A DNA stretch of 33,057 bases, taken from an uncultured Bacilli bacterium (GTDB lineage Bacteria; Bacillota_I; Bacilli_A; RFN20; CAG-826). The translations under genes and the position numbers were made by a program. The stretch is taken from positions 1 through 33,057 of the forward strand of contig CALVOS010000021.1 in the NCBI GenBank assembly GCA_944350325.1, read 5' to 3'. The notes beneath the pieces are model-generated. The model saw only the letters and a list, made by a program, of their open reading frames with translations. It was not told the origin of the DNA and did not search any database. Below are positions 1 through 15,204 of this stretch, in pieces; position 1 is the first letter of the stretch, and each line of letters starts with the position of its first letter.

Positions 1-112
1 CGAGGAGATCGCCGCCTACAAGCTTCCGGACCTGAACTGCGCGGACATCGAGGCCGCGAAGAGAATCGTGGAGGGCTCGGCGCGCCAGATGGGCATCGCC
101 GTGGATCGCTAG
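1..112 (+). CDS. rplK: 50S ribosomal protein L11, C-terminal end (partial)
   Basis: The window opens inside this gene; the first whole codon starts at base 2 and the TAG stop is at 110-112. The 36 visible residues contain KLPDLN and a segment reading [11 protein letters not shown], matching the rRNA-binding C-terminal domain of ribosomal protein L11. L11 binds the GTPase-associated region of 23S rRNA. The rplA start codon follows after a single base, so the two are translationally coupled in the usual L11-L1 pair. The N-terminus and any promoter lie upstream of the window. Confidence 0.93.
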   Translation, partial: EEIAAYKLPDLNCADIEAAKRIVEGSARQMGIAVDR

Positions 113-113
113 G

Positions 114-803
114 ATGAAGCGCGGAAAGAAGTATCGCGAGGCCCTGAAGCTCATCGAAGCGGGCCGCGTCTACACCTTCGAGGAGGCGATCCCCCTCCTG
201 AAGAAGACGAGCGTCACCAAGTTCGACAGCACCATCGACATCAGCTCCCGGCTGAACGTCAACCCGACCCTCGCCGACCAGCTCGTGCGCGGCACCCTCG
301 TCCTTCCCCACGGGAACGGCAAGACCAAGAAGGTGCTCGTCGTGACCGGCACGAAGGAGGAAGAGGCCAAGAAGGCCGGCGCCGACTACGTGGGCGGCAA
401 GGAGATGCTGGAGAAGATCCAGCGCGAGAACTGGTTCGACTTCGACGTCATCGTCGCCACCCCCGACATGATGGGCGAGCTCGGGAAGATGGGCCGCCTC
501 CTCGGCCCCAAGGGCCTCATGCCGAACCCCAGGACCGGCACCGCGACGATGGAGATCGCCAAGGCCGTCGACGAGATCAAGAAGGGCAAGATCAGCTACC
601 GCGTGGACCGGAACGGGAACCTCAACATCTCCATCGCCCGCTGCGGGTTCAGCGACCAGGACATCCTCGACAACCTCAACGCCGTGGCGGAGGCGATCAG
701 CCGCTCCCGTCCCTCCAGCGTGAAGGGCGCCTTCATCCAGAACGTCGTCGTCCACACGACCATGGGCCCCGGGCTTAAGGTCACCTTCCCCTCCCGGAAC
801 TAA
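114..803 (+). CDS. rplA: 50S ribosomal protein L1
   Basis: This 229-residue protein is the normal length for L1. It starts MKRGKKYREALKLI and carries the family block GRLLGPKGLMPNPRTGT near residues 127-143, with a conserved C-terminal end. L1 binds 23S rRNA at the mobile L1 stalk, helps release the E-site tRNA, and in many bacteria represses its own L11-L1 message. The ATG lies one base after the rplK stop, so translation is probably coupled. About 160 bases separate it from rplJ, and that gap holds the L10 leader. Confidence 0.97.
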   Translation: MKRGKKYREALKLIEAGRVYTFEEAIPLLKKTSVTKFDSTIDISSRLNVNPTLADQLVRGTLVLPHGNGKTKKVLVVTGTKEEEAKKAGADYVGGKEMLEKIQRENWFDFDVIVATPDMMGELGKMGRLLGPKGLMPNPRTGTATMEIAKAVDEIKKGKISYRVDRNGNLNISIARCGFSDQDILDNLNAVAEAISRSRPSSVKGAFIQNVVVHTTMGPGLKVTFPSRN

Positions 804-828
804 TCGGGAGAATCACCAGAGCGAACCG

Positions 829-960
829 CCGGGTGCCTGAGAAAGCAAGGGGCGAAAGCGCCTCAAAAGAAGCAACCTTGCCGAGGGATCCAACACGTGG
901 CTCCGTCCGGCTTCCCAGCGTCGCGAACATAGCCGCAAGGCACAACAAGGAAAGGAGGAA
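829..960 (+). promoter_or_regulatory. Ribosomal protein L10 leader (autoregulatory mRNA element)
   Basis: The 163-base gap before rplJ is non-coding and structured. A GNRA-like hairpin forms at 851-862 (GGCG, loop AAAG, CGCC). A longer arm pairs CCTTGC at 876-881 with GCAAGG at 935-940, enclosing a purine-rich internal region containing CCGAGG. Position, length and the terminal paired arm are those of the L10 leader family, where the L10(L12)4 complex binds its own mRNA and represses rplJ-rplL. A strong ribosome binding site (AAAGGAGGAAAGGAG) follows directly. The assignment rests on context and pairing, not on a covariance-model score. Confidence 0.7.
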
Positions 961-966
961 AGGAGC

Positions 967-1461
967 ATGAACCAAGAAGCGCTCGAGGCGAAGAAGGTCG
1001 CCGTCGAGGAAATCCGCAAGGGCCTCGACGAGAACGCCGGCTTCGCCATCGTCAGCTACCACGGCCTCACCGTGGCCGAGCTCTCCGAGCTCAGGAAGAA
1101 GCTCGCCGAGAAGGACGCCCGCATCAAGGTGTACAAGAACACGATGGTGCGCCGCGCTCTCGGGGAGGAGAAGGCCAGCTCCCTCGGGGACATCCTCGAG
1201 GGCCCCAACGCCTTCGTCTTCGCCAAGGACGCGCCCGCGGGCGCGAGCGTCCTCTATAAGTTCAGCCGCTACCACGAGCATCTCGTCCTCAAGGGCGGGA
1301 TCGTCGAGGGCCAGGCGCTGGACGGGGACGGGCTCAAGGCCGTCGCCAAGCTTCCCACGAAGGAAGCGCTGCTCTCCATGTTCTGCATGGTTCTCAACGA
1401 ACCGATGGCCGGCTTCGCCCGCGCCGTCGATGCCATCGCCCAGCCGGGCGAGGCCGCCTAA
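967..1461 (+). CDS. rplJ: 50S ribosomal protein L10
   Basis: This 164-residue protein matches the size of L10. Its N-terminal RNA-binding domain includes FAIVSYHGLTVAELSELRKK and the motif KVYKNTMVRRAL. The C-terminal helix that carries L7/L12 dimers follows. L10 anchors the L7/L12 stalk on the ribosome, which recruits translational GTPases. The start is set by the strong Shine-Dalgarno sequence just before ATG 967. It sits downstream of the L10 leader and 18 bases before rplL, and both should be made from one message under L10 feedback control. Confidence 0.97.
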   Translation: MNQEALEAKKVAVEEIRKGLDENAGFAIVSYHGLTVAELSELRKKLAEKDARIKVYKNTMVRRALGEEKASSLGDILEGPNAFVFAKDAPAGASVLYKFSRYHEHLVLKGGIVEGQALDGDGLKAVAKLPTKEALLSMFCMVLNEPMAGFARAVDAIAQPGEAA

Positions 1462-1479
1462 TGAAGGAGGAAGATTCCC

Positions 1480-1866
1480 ATGGCTGAAAAGCTCACCAAC
1501 GAACAGATTCTCGACACCCTCTCCCAGATGACCGCCCTCGAGCTCAAGGCGCTCGTGGACGCCGTCTGCGAGAAGTTCGGCGTCACCGCCGCCGCCCCCG
1601 TGGCCGCCGCCGCGGCTCCGGCCGAGGAGGAGGGCCCCGCCCAGAAGGGGCCGACCGAGGTCAGCCTCATCCTCAAGGGCATCGGCTCCGGCAGCAAGGT
1701 CGCCGTCATCAAGGCCGTCCAGGCCATCACCGGCCTTGGCCTCATGGATGCCAAGAAGCTCGTCGATGGCGCGCCGGTCGCGATCAAGGAGAAACTCTCC
1801 CCGGTCGAGGCCGAGGCCCACAAGAAGACGCTCGCCGACACGGGCGCCGAAGTCGAGATCAAGTAG
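1480..1866 (+). CDS. rplL: 50S ribosomal protein L7/L12
   Basis: This 128-residue protein shows the complete L7/L12 layout. It has an N-terminal dimerisation helix (MAEKLTNEQILDTLSQMTAL), an Ala/Pro-rich flexible hinge around residues 37-50 and a C-terminal domain. The C-terminal domain contains VIKAVQAITGLGLMDAKKLV, the face that contacts elongation factors. A good ribosome binding site (GAAGGAGGAAGA) precedes the ATG. It is the last of the stalk genes before a hairpin terminator/attenuator and the polymerase genes. Confidence 0.97.
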   Translation: MAEKLTNEQILDTLSQMTALELKALVDAVCEKFGVTAAAPVAAAAAPAEEEGPAQKGPTEVSLILKGIGSGSKVAVIKAVQAITGLGLMDAKKLVDGAPVAIKEKLSPVEAEAHKKTLADTGAEVEIK

Positions 1867-1888
1867 TCTCGCAACCTGTCAACGACCG

Positions 1889-1927
1889 CCCTGCCCCGGG
1901 ATACCGTCCTCCCGGGACAGGGATTTT
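1889..1927 (+). terminator. Hairpin between rplL and the methyltransferase gene (partial terminator/attenuator)
   Basis: CCCTG (1889-1893) plus CCCGGGA (1895-1901) pair with TCCCGGG (1910-1916) plus CAGGG (1918-1922). The result is a 12-bp stem with one opposed mismatch and an 8-base loop. A short T run, ATTTTG, follows. Placement after rplL matches the known need to make more ribosomal-stalk mRNA than rpoBC mRNA. No new promoter is obvious between it and rpoB, so read-through is expected and this is probably a partial terminator. Confidence 0.62.
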
Positions 1928-1951
1928 GCCGCCTAAGGGGGGTACCTCCCG

Positions 1952-2559
1952 ATGAGCCATTACTTCGTGAACGACGAGAGCCTCCCGCATCGAGAGATCG
2001 ACGCGGGTTTCACTCTCTTCGGGAGGGGATGGCCCTTCCTGGGCGACAACGGGGTGTTCTCCAAGCATGGGCTCGACAAGGGCACGCGGCTTCTCCTCGA
2101 GACGGCCGCGGCCCTGCCCCTGGGGAAGAGCATCCTCGACGTAGGGTGCGGCGCGGGAGCGATCGGACTGCTCCTTGCCGCCCTGGACCCGTCGCGGCGC
2201 GTCACGCTCTCCGACGTGAACCCGCGGGCCCTCGCCCTTGCCGAGAAGAACGCCGGGAGGATCGGCGTCTCCTCGCAGGCGACGTTCGTCGAAAGCGACG
2301 CGTTCTCCGCCATCTCCGACCACTTCGATTCCATCCTTACGAACCCGCCGATCCGCGCGGGGAAGAAGACCTGCCAGGCCATCTACCAAGGGGCCCTGGC
2401 GCATCTTCTTCCCGGAGGAAGGCTTCTCGTCGTGATCCGCAAGGAGCAGGGCGCCCCGAGCGCCCTCCGCTACCTCGAGGATCTCTTCGGGAAGGCGACC
2501 CGGATCGCCCGGGACAAGGGCTACTGGGTGATCGAAGCAACAACAACGAAGGAGCAGCA

Positions 2560-2563
<4 letters not shown>
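1952..2563 (+). CDS. RsmC/YbxB-like class I SAM-dependent methyltransferase
   Basis: This 203-residue protein has a Rossmann methyltransferase core. Motif I is ILDVGCGAGAIGLLLA near residues 62-77, an acidic residue follows (LSDVNPRALALA), and the catalytic-type motif NPPI occurs near residue 131. NPPY/NPPI motifs belong to base N-methyltransferases of the RsmC/RsmD kind. In Bacillus the homologous gene ybxB occupies the same place between rplL and rpoB. It probably methylates rRNA, but the target is inference because no N-terminal recognition domain like that of long E. coli RsmC is present. Its stop overlaps the rpoB start (ATGA). Confidence 0.85.
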
Positions 2564-10313
<7,750 letters not shown>

Positions 10314-10326
10314 TCCCTTCATCCTC

Positions 10327-10358
10327 AAGGCTCCCCGGAAAGGGAGCCTTTTCCTTTC
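10327..10358 (+). terminator. Intrinsic terminator of the rpoBC operon
   Basis: AAGGCTCCC (10327-10335) pairs perfectly with GGGAGCCTT (10342-10350) around a CGGAAA loop. It is followed by the pyrimidine tract TTCCTTTC and begins 13 bases after the rpoC stop. The stem is strong, though the T run is interrupted by C. Confidence 0.85.
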
Positions 10359-10432
10359 GCGAGGAATCGCCGGGGAGTACCCGAGGAAGCAGGATTTGAG
10401 GGGCCTAGGAAGCGGCAAGGCCATCCTTCCCT

Positions 10433-10438
10433 TATAAT
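10433..10438 (+). promoter_or_regulatory. -10 element placed for a leaderless mRNA of the Ntn hydrolase gene
   Basis: A perfect TATAAT ends six bases before ATG 10445, so the expected transcription start is the A of the start codon. No Shine-Dalgarno sequence lies upstream of the ATG and no good -35 hexamer is visible at the usual spacing. Confidence 0.6.
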
Positions 10439-10444
10439 CACGGC

Positions 10445-11392
10445 ATGTGCACCGCAGTCCATCGGAAGGGAAGGCATGTCCTTTTCGGACGGAACCTCGA
10501 CGTTTCGACGAGGTTCGGGGAACAGGTCGTCCTTTCCCCGAGGAACCACCCCCTTCCTTCCCGCCACCTCGGGGGCCTCCCTCGCCACTTCGCGATCCTG
10601 GGGGCCGCGCTTCCCGTGGGAGGATATCCTCTTTTCTTCGATGCCCTCAACGAGAAGGGCCTTGCCCTGGCCGGGCTCAACTACCCGGGGCTCGCCTTCT
10701 ATCCGGAGAAGGCCGGAGAGGGAAGGAAGGCGCTTGCGCCCTACGAGATGTTCACCTACCTCCTCGGGAAGTTCTCCGAGGCGAGGGAGGCAATCTCCTT
10801 TCTGGAGGGATGCTCCCTCGTGAACGAGCCCTTCTCCTCGGAACTTCCCCTGGCTCCCCTCCACTACATGCTGGCGGACAAGGATCGCTCCTACGTGATC
10901 GAAAGCGATAAGGACGGCCTCCATATCTACGAGAACCCCGTCGGGGTCCTGACGAACAGCCCCTCCTTCCCCGTCCAGCTGGAGATGCTCCGGCGCCTCA
11001 GAGGAATCTCCCCCTCTACCATGGAGGACCGGTTCGGGCTCGGGATGGCCGCCCTCGGGGTCGGAGGAGGGACGCTCGGCCTCCCCGGGGACTGGACGGC
11101 GCCCTCCCGCTTCCAGAAGGCCGCCTACATGAACCGCTTCCTGCAAGGAGGAGAGGAGAGGGATTTCTGGAAGATCCTCGATTCCGTGAGCTTCCCGCGA
11201 GGAGTCGTGAAGGACGAGGAGGGACGGGACGAGGTCACCCTCTACCAGTCCCTCATGGACCTCGAGGAGGGAGTCTACGTGATCCGGAGGGAGGAGGGCC
11301 CAGAGGAGGGCTTCTCCTTCGCCTCCCTTTCCCTGGATGGGGAAGGGATCCTCTTCCCCAGCCCTTGGTGCGGTGGGGCCCGGGTGGTTTAA
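10445..11392 (+). CDS. Choloylglycine hydrolase family (bile salt hydrolase / penicillin V acylase) amidase
   Basis: This 315-residue protein is the usual length for this N-terminal-nucleophile family. It starts Met-Cys, so Cys2 becomes the catalytic nucleophile when Met is removed. The other active-site positions are present: Arg16 and Asp19 (GRNLD), Asn79 (NYPG), Asn171 (VLTNSP) and Arg222 (SRFQKAAY). There is no signal peptide, so the enzyme is cytoplasmic. It should hydrolyse an amide bond of conjugated bile acids, penicillin V or N-acyl signals; sequence reading alone cannot say which. The ATG follows a TATAAT by six bases and has no ribosome binding site. Two small YbjN-like genes follow at short spacing. 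Confidence 0.88.
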   Translation: MCTAVHRKGRHVLFGRNLDVSTRFGEQVVLSPRNHPLPSRHLGGLPRHFAILGAALPVGGYPLFFDALNEKGLALAGLNYPGLAFYPEKAGEGRKALAPYEMFTYLLGKFSEAREAISFLEGCSLVNEPFSSELPLAPLHYMLADKDRSYVIESDKDGLHIYENPVGVLTNSPSFPVQLEMLRRLRGISPSTMEDRFGLGMAALGVGGGTLGLPGDWTAPSRFQKAAYMNRFLQGGEERDFWKILDSVSFPRGVVKDEEGRDEVTLYQSLMDLEEGVYVIRREEGPEEGFSFASLSLDGEGILFPSPWCGGARVV

Positions 11393-11416
11393 TTCAGAGG
11401 AAAAGGAGGATTGGCG

Positions 11417-11923
11417 ATGAGTAAGTTCGACGAGCTTGCGAAGGAAGGCATGGCCGCATTGGCGAAGGCGGCGGCAAGGTCAGGGTTCGAATGCGCCAGA
11501 AAGGACGGCGAGCTCGTGCTTCCGATGAAGGGGAAGGACGAGAAGGTCGTGGATATCGCCCTTTCCGCGGACACCACGCATCGGAGCGACGACCAGAACT
11601 TCATCCGCCTCCATTTCTCCGTGAAGGACTACAAGCTAAACGAGGAGACGGACCTGCCGCTTTTCCTGGAGGCGCTGAACCTCGTGAACCTATCCCTCGT
11701 CATGGGCTCGCTTCGGGTCGAGGAGGACGAGGTCGTCGGGGACATCCTCATCTTCGACATCAGCTTCTACTACCGGGGAGGGGAGATTTCCGACGAACTC
11801 TTCCGCGCCTACGTCGACATGGCCGCCAGCGCGGCGTTCGACTACATGCCGCCCCTCCGGAAGGCCCTCTCGGGAGGCTATAAGAATCTCGAGGAATTCT
11901 GCGACGAGGCGTTCGGAGGCTAG
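11417..11923 (+). CDS. YbjN-like small protein 1 (function unknown)
   Basis: ATG 11417 is chosen because AAAAGGAGG lies seven bases upstream; an in-frame TTG at 11411 is less likely. The 168-residue product has no signal peptide, membrane segment or recognisable catalytic motif. It starts with a helix (DELAKEGMAALAKAA), then alternates strands with acidic loops, and ends in a helix-rich stretch (YVDMAASAAFDYMPPLRKAL). This resembles YbjN-type/secretion-chaperone-like folds, which often act as protein-binding modules. The assignment is tentative. The gene follows the choloylglycine hydrolase gene by 24 bases and precedes a similar-sized gene by three bases, so the three may form an operon. Confidence 0.6.
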   Translation: MSKFDELAKEGMAALAKAAARSGFECARKDGELVLPMKGKDEKVVDIALSADTTHRSDDQNFIRLHFSVKDYKLNEETDLPLFLEALNLVNLSLVMGSLRVEEDEVVGDILIFDISFYYRGGEISDELFRAYVDMAASAAFDYMPPLRKALSGGYKNLEEFCDEAFGG

Positions 11924-11926
11924 CTT

Positions 11927-12439
11927 ATGTTCGGCAAGATGAATTTCGATTCCTACGGTTCCAAGAGCGATTCCCGGAAGGCCGCCGTCCGGGATGGGCT
12001 TCGCTCCCATGGGATAAAGTTCGAGGAATCCGGGGGCGTCTTCAAGATCCCCTACGTCTCCAGGGTCGAGGGGAAAACCTCCTATGACGTGATTGTGGAG
12101 ATTCCTGAGGAAGAGCCCAAGAAGGGAGAGCTCACCTGGGCCAACGTCTACTCCTCGATCGCGGTGAACCCCGTGGACCGCCAGCTCCTCATGGAGTGCC
12201 TCGGCTTCGCGAATAGCGTCTCCGATCCCTGCGGTCGCTACGCCCTCGATTTGGAAGGTAGGCTCGTCCGCGTGGAGTGCCTCCCTTTCTTCGAAGGGGA
12301 GGACTGGAAGCAGCTTGCCTTCGACACGGTGGTCCGCGTCTCCCTTTGGTCCGACGTCGAGATGGCCGAGCTTGAGAAGGTCGCCGACGGCAGGACCGCG
12401 GACTTTGAGGAGTTCCGCGCGCGCTTCCTTGCTTGCTAA
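11927..12439 (+). CDS. YbjN-like small protein 2 (function unknown)
   Basis: This 170-residue soluble protein starts three bases after the previous stop, with CGGAGG upstream of ATG 11927. It has the same size and general layout as its upstream neighbour: an N-terminal helix, a strand pair with acidic residues (YDVIVEIPEEEPKKGE), a central NPVDRQLLMECLGFAN helix and a C-terminal helix. They look like diverged tandem paralogues, although identity is low by eye. No catalytic motif is visible. A weak hairpin followed by TTATTTCT comes after the stop, and the spacer then turns AT-rich. Confidence 0.55.
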   Translation: MFGKMNFDSYGSKSDSRKAAVRDGLRSHGIKFEESGGVFKIPYVSRVEGKTSYDVIVEIPEEEPKKGELTWANVYSSIAVNPVDRQLLMECLGFANSVSDPCGRYALDLEGRLVRVECLPFFEGEDWKQLAFDTVVRVSLWSDVEMAELEKVADGRTADFEEFRARFLAC

Positions 12440-12453
12440 GTTTCCAAAAGTTC

Positions 12454-12475
12454 AGCAGAACCCTGCTTTATTTCT
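12454..12475 (+). terminator. Weak intrinsic terminator candidate
   Basis: AGCAG (12454-12458) pairs with CTGCT (12463-12467) around AACC and is followed by TTATTTCT. The five-base stem is short, but it sits 15 bases after the stop of the second YbjN-like gene, just before a new promoter. Confidence 0.35.
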
Positions 12476-12551
12476 AGGTTTCGAAATCAATTGGGCGTTT
12501 TTCTCGTTCCCTTGGGCCCGATTGTTGTGGCCTCCTATCCTTATAGGGACC

Positions 12552-12580
12552 TTGCGTCCTTTCTCGCTTTCTTGTATTTT
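12552..12580 (+). promoter_or_regulatory. Promoter of the CNNM/CorC gene pair
   Basis: TTGCGT (12552-12557) and TATTTT (12575-12580) are 17 bases apart. The -10 ends ten bases before ATG 12591, giving a predicted leader of only a few bases. No Shine-Dalgarno sequence lies upstream of the ATG. Confidence 0.5.
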
Positions 12581-12590
12581 GCAATGCGAT

Positions 12591-13697
12591 ATGTCAGACC
12601 CTGCCGGCCCTGAACGATTGCTTCTCCCGATCCTAGACGTACTTCCCGAACAGTCATTGGATTCCGTTCGCGTCCTTGGCATGCCCATGTGGGGGGCCTG
12701 GGTGCTCATCGCGGCGCTCCTCTTTGTAAGCGCGATCTTTTCCGCTAGCGAGAACGCCTTCAGCAACTGCGACCGCTTCGCCTTCAAGGCAGAGGCGGAG
12801 AAGGGAAGCAGGACGGCCTGGATCGTGACCTACCTTGCCGAGAAGTTCGAGGGGACGCTCGTCTCCGTCCTGGTCGCGAACAATATCGTCCAGACCCTGA
12901 TGTCCTCCATCTCGGCGATCATCTTCTATAACATCTGCCAGGCCTACGGGCTCGGGGACGCGGTGGAGGCGATCCTTTCCACGGTGGTTATGGCCTTCCT
13001 CGTCTACGTGGTGAGCGACACGGTCCCGAAGATCCTTTCCAAGTCGCTCCCCAACCGCATGGCCCGGCTCCTAGCCTGGCCGGACTTCCTCGTCTATGTC
13101 CTCCTCTATCCCGTCTCCTGGGTGTTCCGCCAGCTGCTCCGCCTCGTGCATAGGATCTTCCACATCGGGGAAGAGAACCTCCTCTCGAAGGAGGACATCC
13201 TCGAGAAGGCGGACGAGGCCGTCCTTGAGAACGAGCTCACGAAGGAGGAAGAGGAACTCCTCGAGCCGGAGGAGGTCGGCATGCTCCGCCAGGCGCTCGC
13301 CCTTTCCCACAAGAAGGCGCGGGACGTGATGACGCCGCTCGAGAAGGCGGTCCTCCTTCATGAGGAAGACATGTCGCCCAGGACCCTTCCCCACGCCCTG
13401 CTTTCCATTCCCTATACGAGGCTTCCTGTCTTCGGGGAGAAGGGGAACTGCCTCGGGATCCTTTCGACGAAGGTCTTCTTCCGCGAATACTTCCAGGACG
13501 AGCATCTCGACCCGCGGAGCGTCCTTCTGGACGTGGTCGAGGTGAAGGACGGGGACGACCTGCTTTCCGCCTTTAACGTCCTGACGGAGGAAAAGATCCA
13601 TCTCGCCCTCGTGAGGGACGAGAAAGGCGCCCTCAAGGGCCTCATCACGCTGGACGATGTGCTCGACGAGCTCATCCCGGCCGGGAGGAACGAGTGA
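12591..13697 (+). CDS. CNNM/CorC (HlyC) family membrane protein with CBS pair, short form
   Basis: ATG 12591 gives 368 residues. This start is chosen because the upstream part of the open frame overlaps the previous gene and is not family-like. After about 35 residues comes the transmembrane CNNM domain: WVLIAALLFVSAIFSASENAF, then membrane segments near 95-120 and 130-160. A charged linker and two CBS domains follow (VMTPLEKAVLLHEEDM; GLITLDDVLDELIP). Unlike its neighbour it stops right after the second CBS domain and lacks the C-terminal CorC_HlyC domain. Relatives export Mg2+ or affect divalent metal and envelope homeostasis. Its TGA shares a base with the next ATG (TGATG), so the two products are probably made together. 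Confidence 0.85.
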   Translation: MSDPAGPERLLLPILDVLPEQSLDSVRVLGMPMWGAWVLIAALLFVSAIFSASENAFSNCDRFAFKAEAEKGSRTAWIVTYLAEKFEGTLVSVLVANNIVQTLMSSISAIIFYNICQAYGLGDAVEAILSTVVMAFLVYVVSDTVPKILSKSLPNRMARLLAWPDFLVYVLLYPVSWVFRQLLRLVHRIFHIGEENLLSKEDILEKADEAVLENELTKEEEELLEPEEVGMLRQALALSHKKARDVMTPLEKAVLLHEEDMSPRTLPHALLSIPYTRLPVFGEKGNCLGILSTKVFFREYFQDEHLDPRSVLLDVVEVKDGDDLLSAFNVLTEEKIHLALVRDEKGALKGLITLDDVLDELIPAGRNE

Positions 13698-15007
13698 TGG
13701 AGCTCATCGTCGGCTACGCGATCGCCCTCTTCTTCCTCCTTTGCGGCTCCCTTTTCTTCTCAAGCGCGGACATGGCCTACGGGTCCTTGTCCCTTGCGAA
13801 GATCGAGCGCGAGGTCGACTCCCACCCGGACAAGCGGGGAAGGCGCGCCCTGTCCCTTGCCAGGGGCTACGACAGGACGATCTCGACGATCCTTCTTTGG
13901 AACGACGCGATCAACGCGGGCCTCGATAGCGTCTCCACGCTTCTTGGGATCGCGGTGGCCGGCTACTGCTTCTCCATCACCGATCCCGACGTGCTGGAGA
14001 ACTACGGGCTCATCTTCTCGATGTCCTTCCTGGTCCTCAAGATCATCTTCGGCGAGATCATCGCCAAGAGCATGGGGAAGCTCCGGAACCTCCAGCTTGC
14101 CAAGGCGTACAGCTATCCTTTGACCGCCTGCTATTTCCTGACCTTCCCGATCACCTACCTCGTGGGCGGGCTCGGGAACCTCGTCTCCTGGCCCTTCCTC
14201 AGGCTCCTTCCTGAGTCCAAGCCCTCCGAGGAGGGATTGGAGGCGATGATCGAGGAAAGCGAGGAGAAGGGCACACTCCGGGAGGAGGAGGCCGAGTTCC
14301 TTCGCGGGACCTTCGACTTCGCGACGGCGAAGGCCTACGAGATCATGACCCCGAGGGTGAAGGTGTACGCGGTCCCCTCCGGGACGAAGGCCTCGGAAAT
14401 CCTCGCCGACGAGTCCGCCTTCGCCCATACGAGGATCCCCGTCTACGGGAAGACCATCGACGATCTTCTTGGCTACCTCGCTCTGAAGGACGTCGTTCGC
14501 CTTCATCTGGAAGGGAACTCTGAGGACATCTCCTCGATCATCCGCCAACTCCTCTTCTTCCCTCGGAGCGAGGAGGCGAGCGTCATCTACGACTCCTTCC
14601 GCAAGGGGGAGGGGGAGCTTGCCGCCGTCCTTGATGAGTACGGCGGCTTCGAGGGCCTCCTGACGAAGGAGGACATCGTCGAGGAGGTCGTCGGCGAGAT
14701 CTGGGACGAGACCGACCACGCGGAGGAGCCTCTCGTCGAGCAGGAGAACGGCGACTTCATCGCCGATGGCGCCCTGACCCTCGAGGAGCTCTTCGATGCG
14801 CTCGATCTCGATCTCGAGGAAAGCGGCTCCGAATCAGACACCCTCGGGGGCTTCCTCATCGAGCTTTTGACCCTGAAGAACGTCCGCGTCGGGGCCGAGG
14901 TGTCCTACGAGGGCTATCTCTTTACCATCGTTGCGCTCGGGGCGAGGAAGGCGATCCGGCGCGTCCGCATCCATCCCTTGGAGAAGGATGAGGAGAAAGA
15001 GGACTAG
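13697..15007 (+). CDS. CNNM/CorC (HlyC) family membrane protein with CBS pair and CorC_HlyC domain
   Basis: ATG 13697 overlaps the preceding TGA and has GGGAGG upstream; GTG 13694 is an alternative one codon earlier. The 436-residue protein has an N-terminal CNNM domain with about four membrane segments (IVGYAIALFFLLCGSLFFSS; IFSMSFLVLKIIFGEIIAKS; LTACYFLTFPITYLVGGLG). A CBS pair (YEIMTPRVKVYAVPSGTKAS; TRIPVYGKTIDDLLGYL) comes next. A C-terminal CorC_HlyC domain then runs from about residue 350 (GDFIADGALTLEELFDAL; LGGFLIELL). Inference: it forms a heteromeric complex with the shorter upstream paralogue in magnesium or other divalent-cation handling. No clear terminator follows. Confidence 0.87.
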   Translation: MELIVGYAIALFFLLCGSLFFSSADMAYGSLSLAKIEREVDSHPDKRGRRALSLARGYDRTISTILLWNDAINAGLDSVSTLLGIAVAGYCFSITDPDVLENYGLIFSMSFLVLKIIFGEIIAKSMGKLRNLQLAKAYSYPLTACYFLTFPITYLVGGLGNLVSWPFLRLLPESKPSEEGLEAMIEESEEKGTLREEEAEFLRGTFDFATAKAYEIMTPRVKVYAVPSGTKASEILADESAFAHTRIPVYGKTIDDLLGYLALKDVVRLHLEGNSEDISSIIRQLLFFPRSEEASVIYDSFRKGEGELAAVLDEYGGFEGLLTKEDIVEEVVGEIWDETDHAEEPLVEQENGDFIADGALTLEELFDALDLDLEESGSESDTLGGFLIELLTLKNVRVGAEVSYEGYLFTIVALGARKAIRRVRIHPLEKDEEKED

Positions 15008-15024
15008 GCTCCGTTTTCCCTTTC

Positions 15025-15060
15025 TTGCCCTTTACCAGAATATTGGCGAAAATTTCGTCA
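15025..15060 (+). promoter_or_regulatory. Possible promoter and palindromic operator upstream of the GH31 gene
   Basis: TTGCCC (15025-15030) and GAAAAT (15048-15053) are 17 bases apart. The -10 lies within a 17-bp inverted repeat: TGGCGAAA (15044-15051), one central A, TTTCGTCA (15053-15060), with one mismatch. A symmetric site over a -10 is the normal place for a repressor. The remaining 15061-15204 spacer holds short hairpins such as TCGGG/CCCGA near 15170, and nothing else convincing. Confidence 0.35.
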
Positions 15061-15204
15061 TGGATGGAGGATCGCTCCTCTTTAGGACGCCGTTTCTCTC
15101 CTATTTCTTTTGGAGCCTGGAAGACCGCGGGCGGAAGCCTGGTTCTCTATGGCAAAGGGGGAGCGCCTCGGGAAGGGCCCGATGATTCATAGGGAGGGTT
15201 TGGC

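Noticed and set aside
2029..2559. An N-terminal extension of RpoB running back to 2029
   Set aside because: It is the methyltransferase gene read in another frame. ATG 2560 has a Shine-Dalgarno sequence and begins RpoB-like sequence.
15061..15185. Possible 41-codon leaderless open frame starting ATG right after the GAAAAT -10-like box
   Set aside because: The product has no domain, signal or repeat, and the frame also continues upstream without a break. It fits chance in the GH31 leader.
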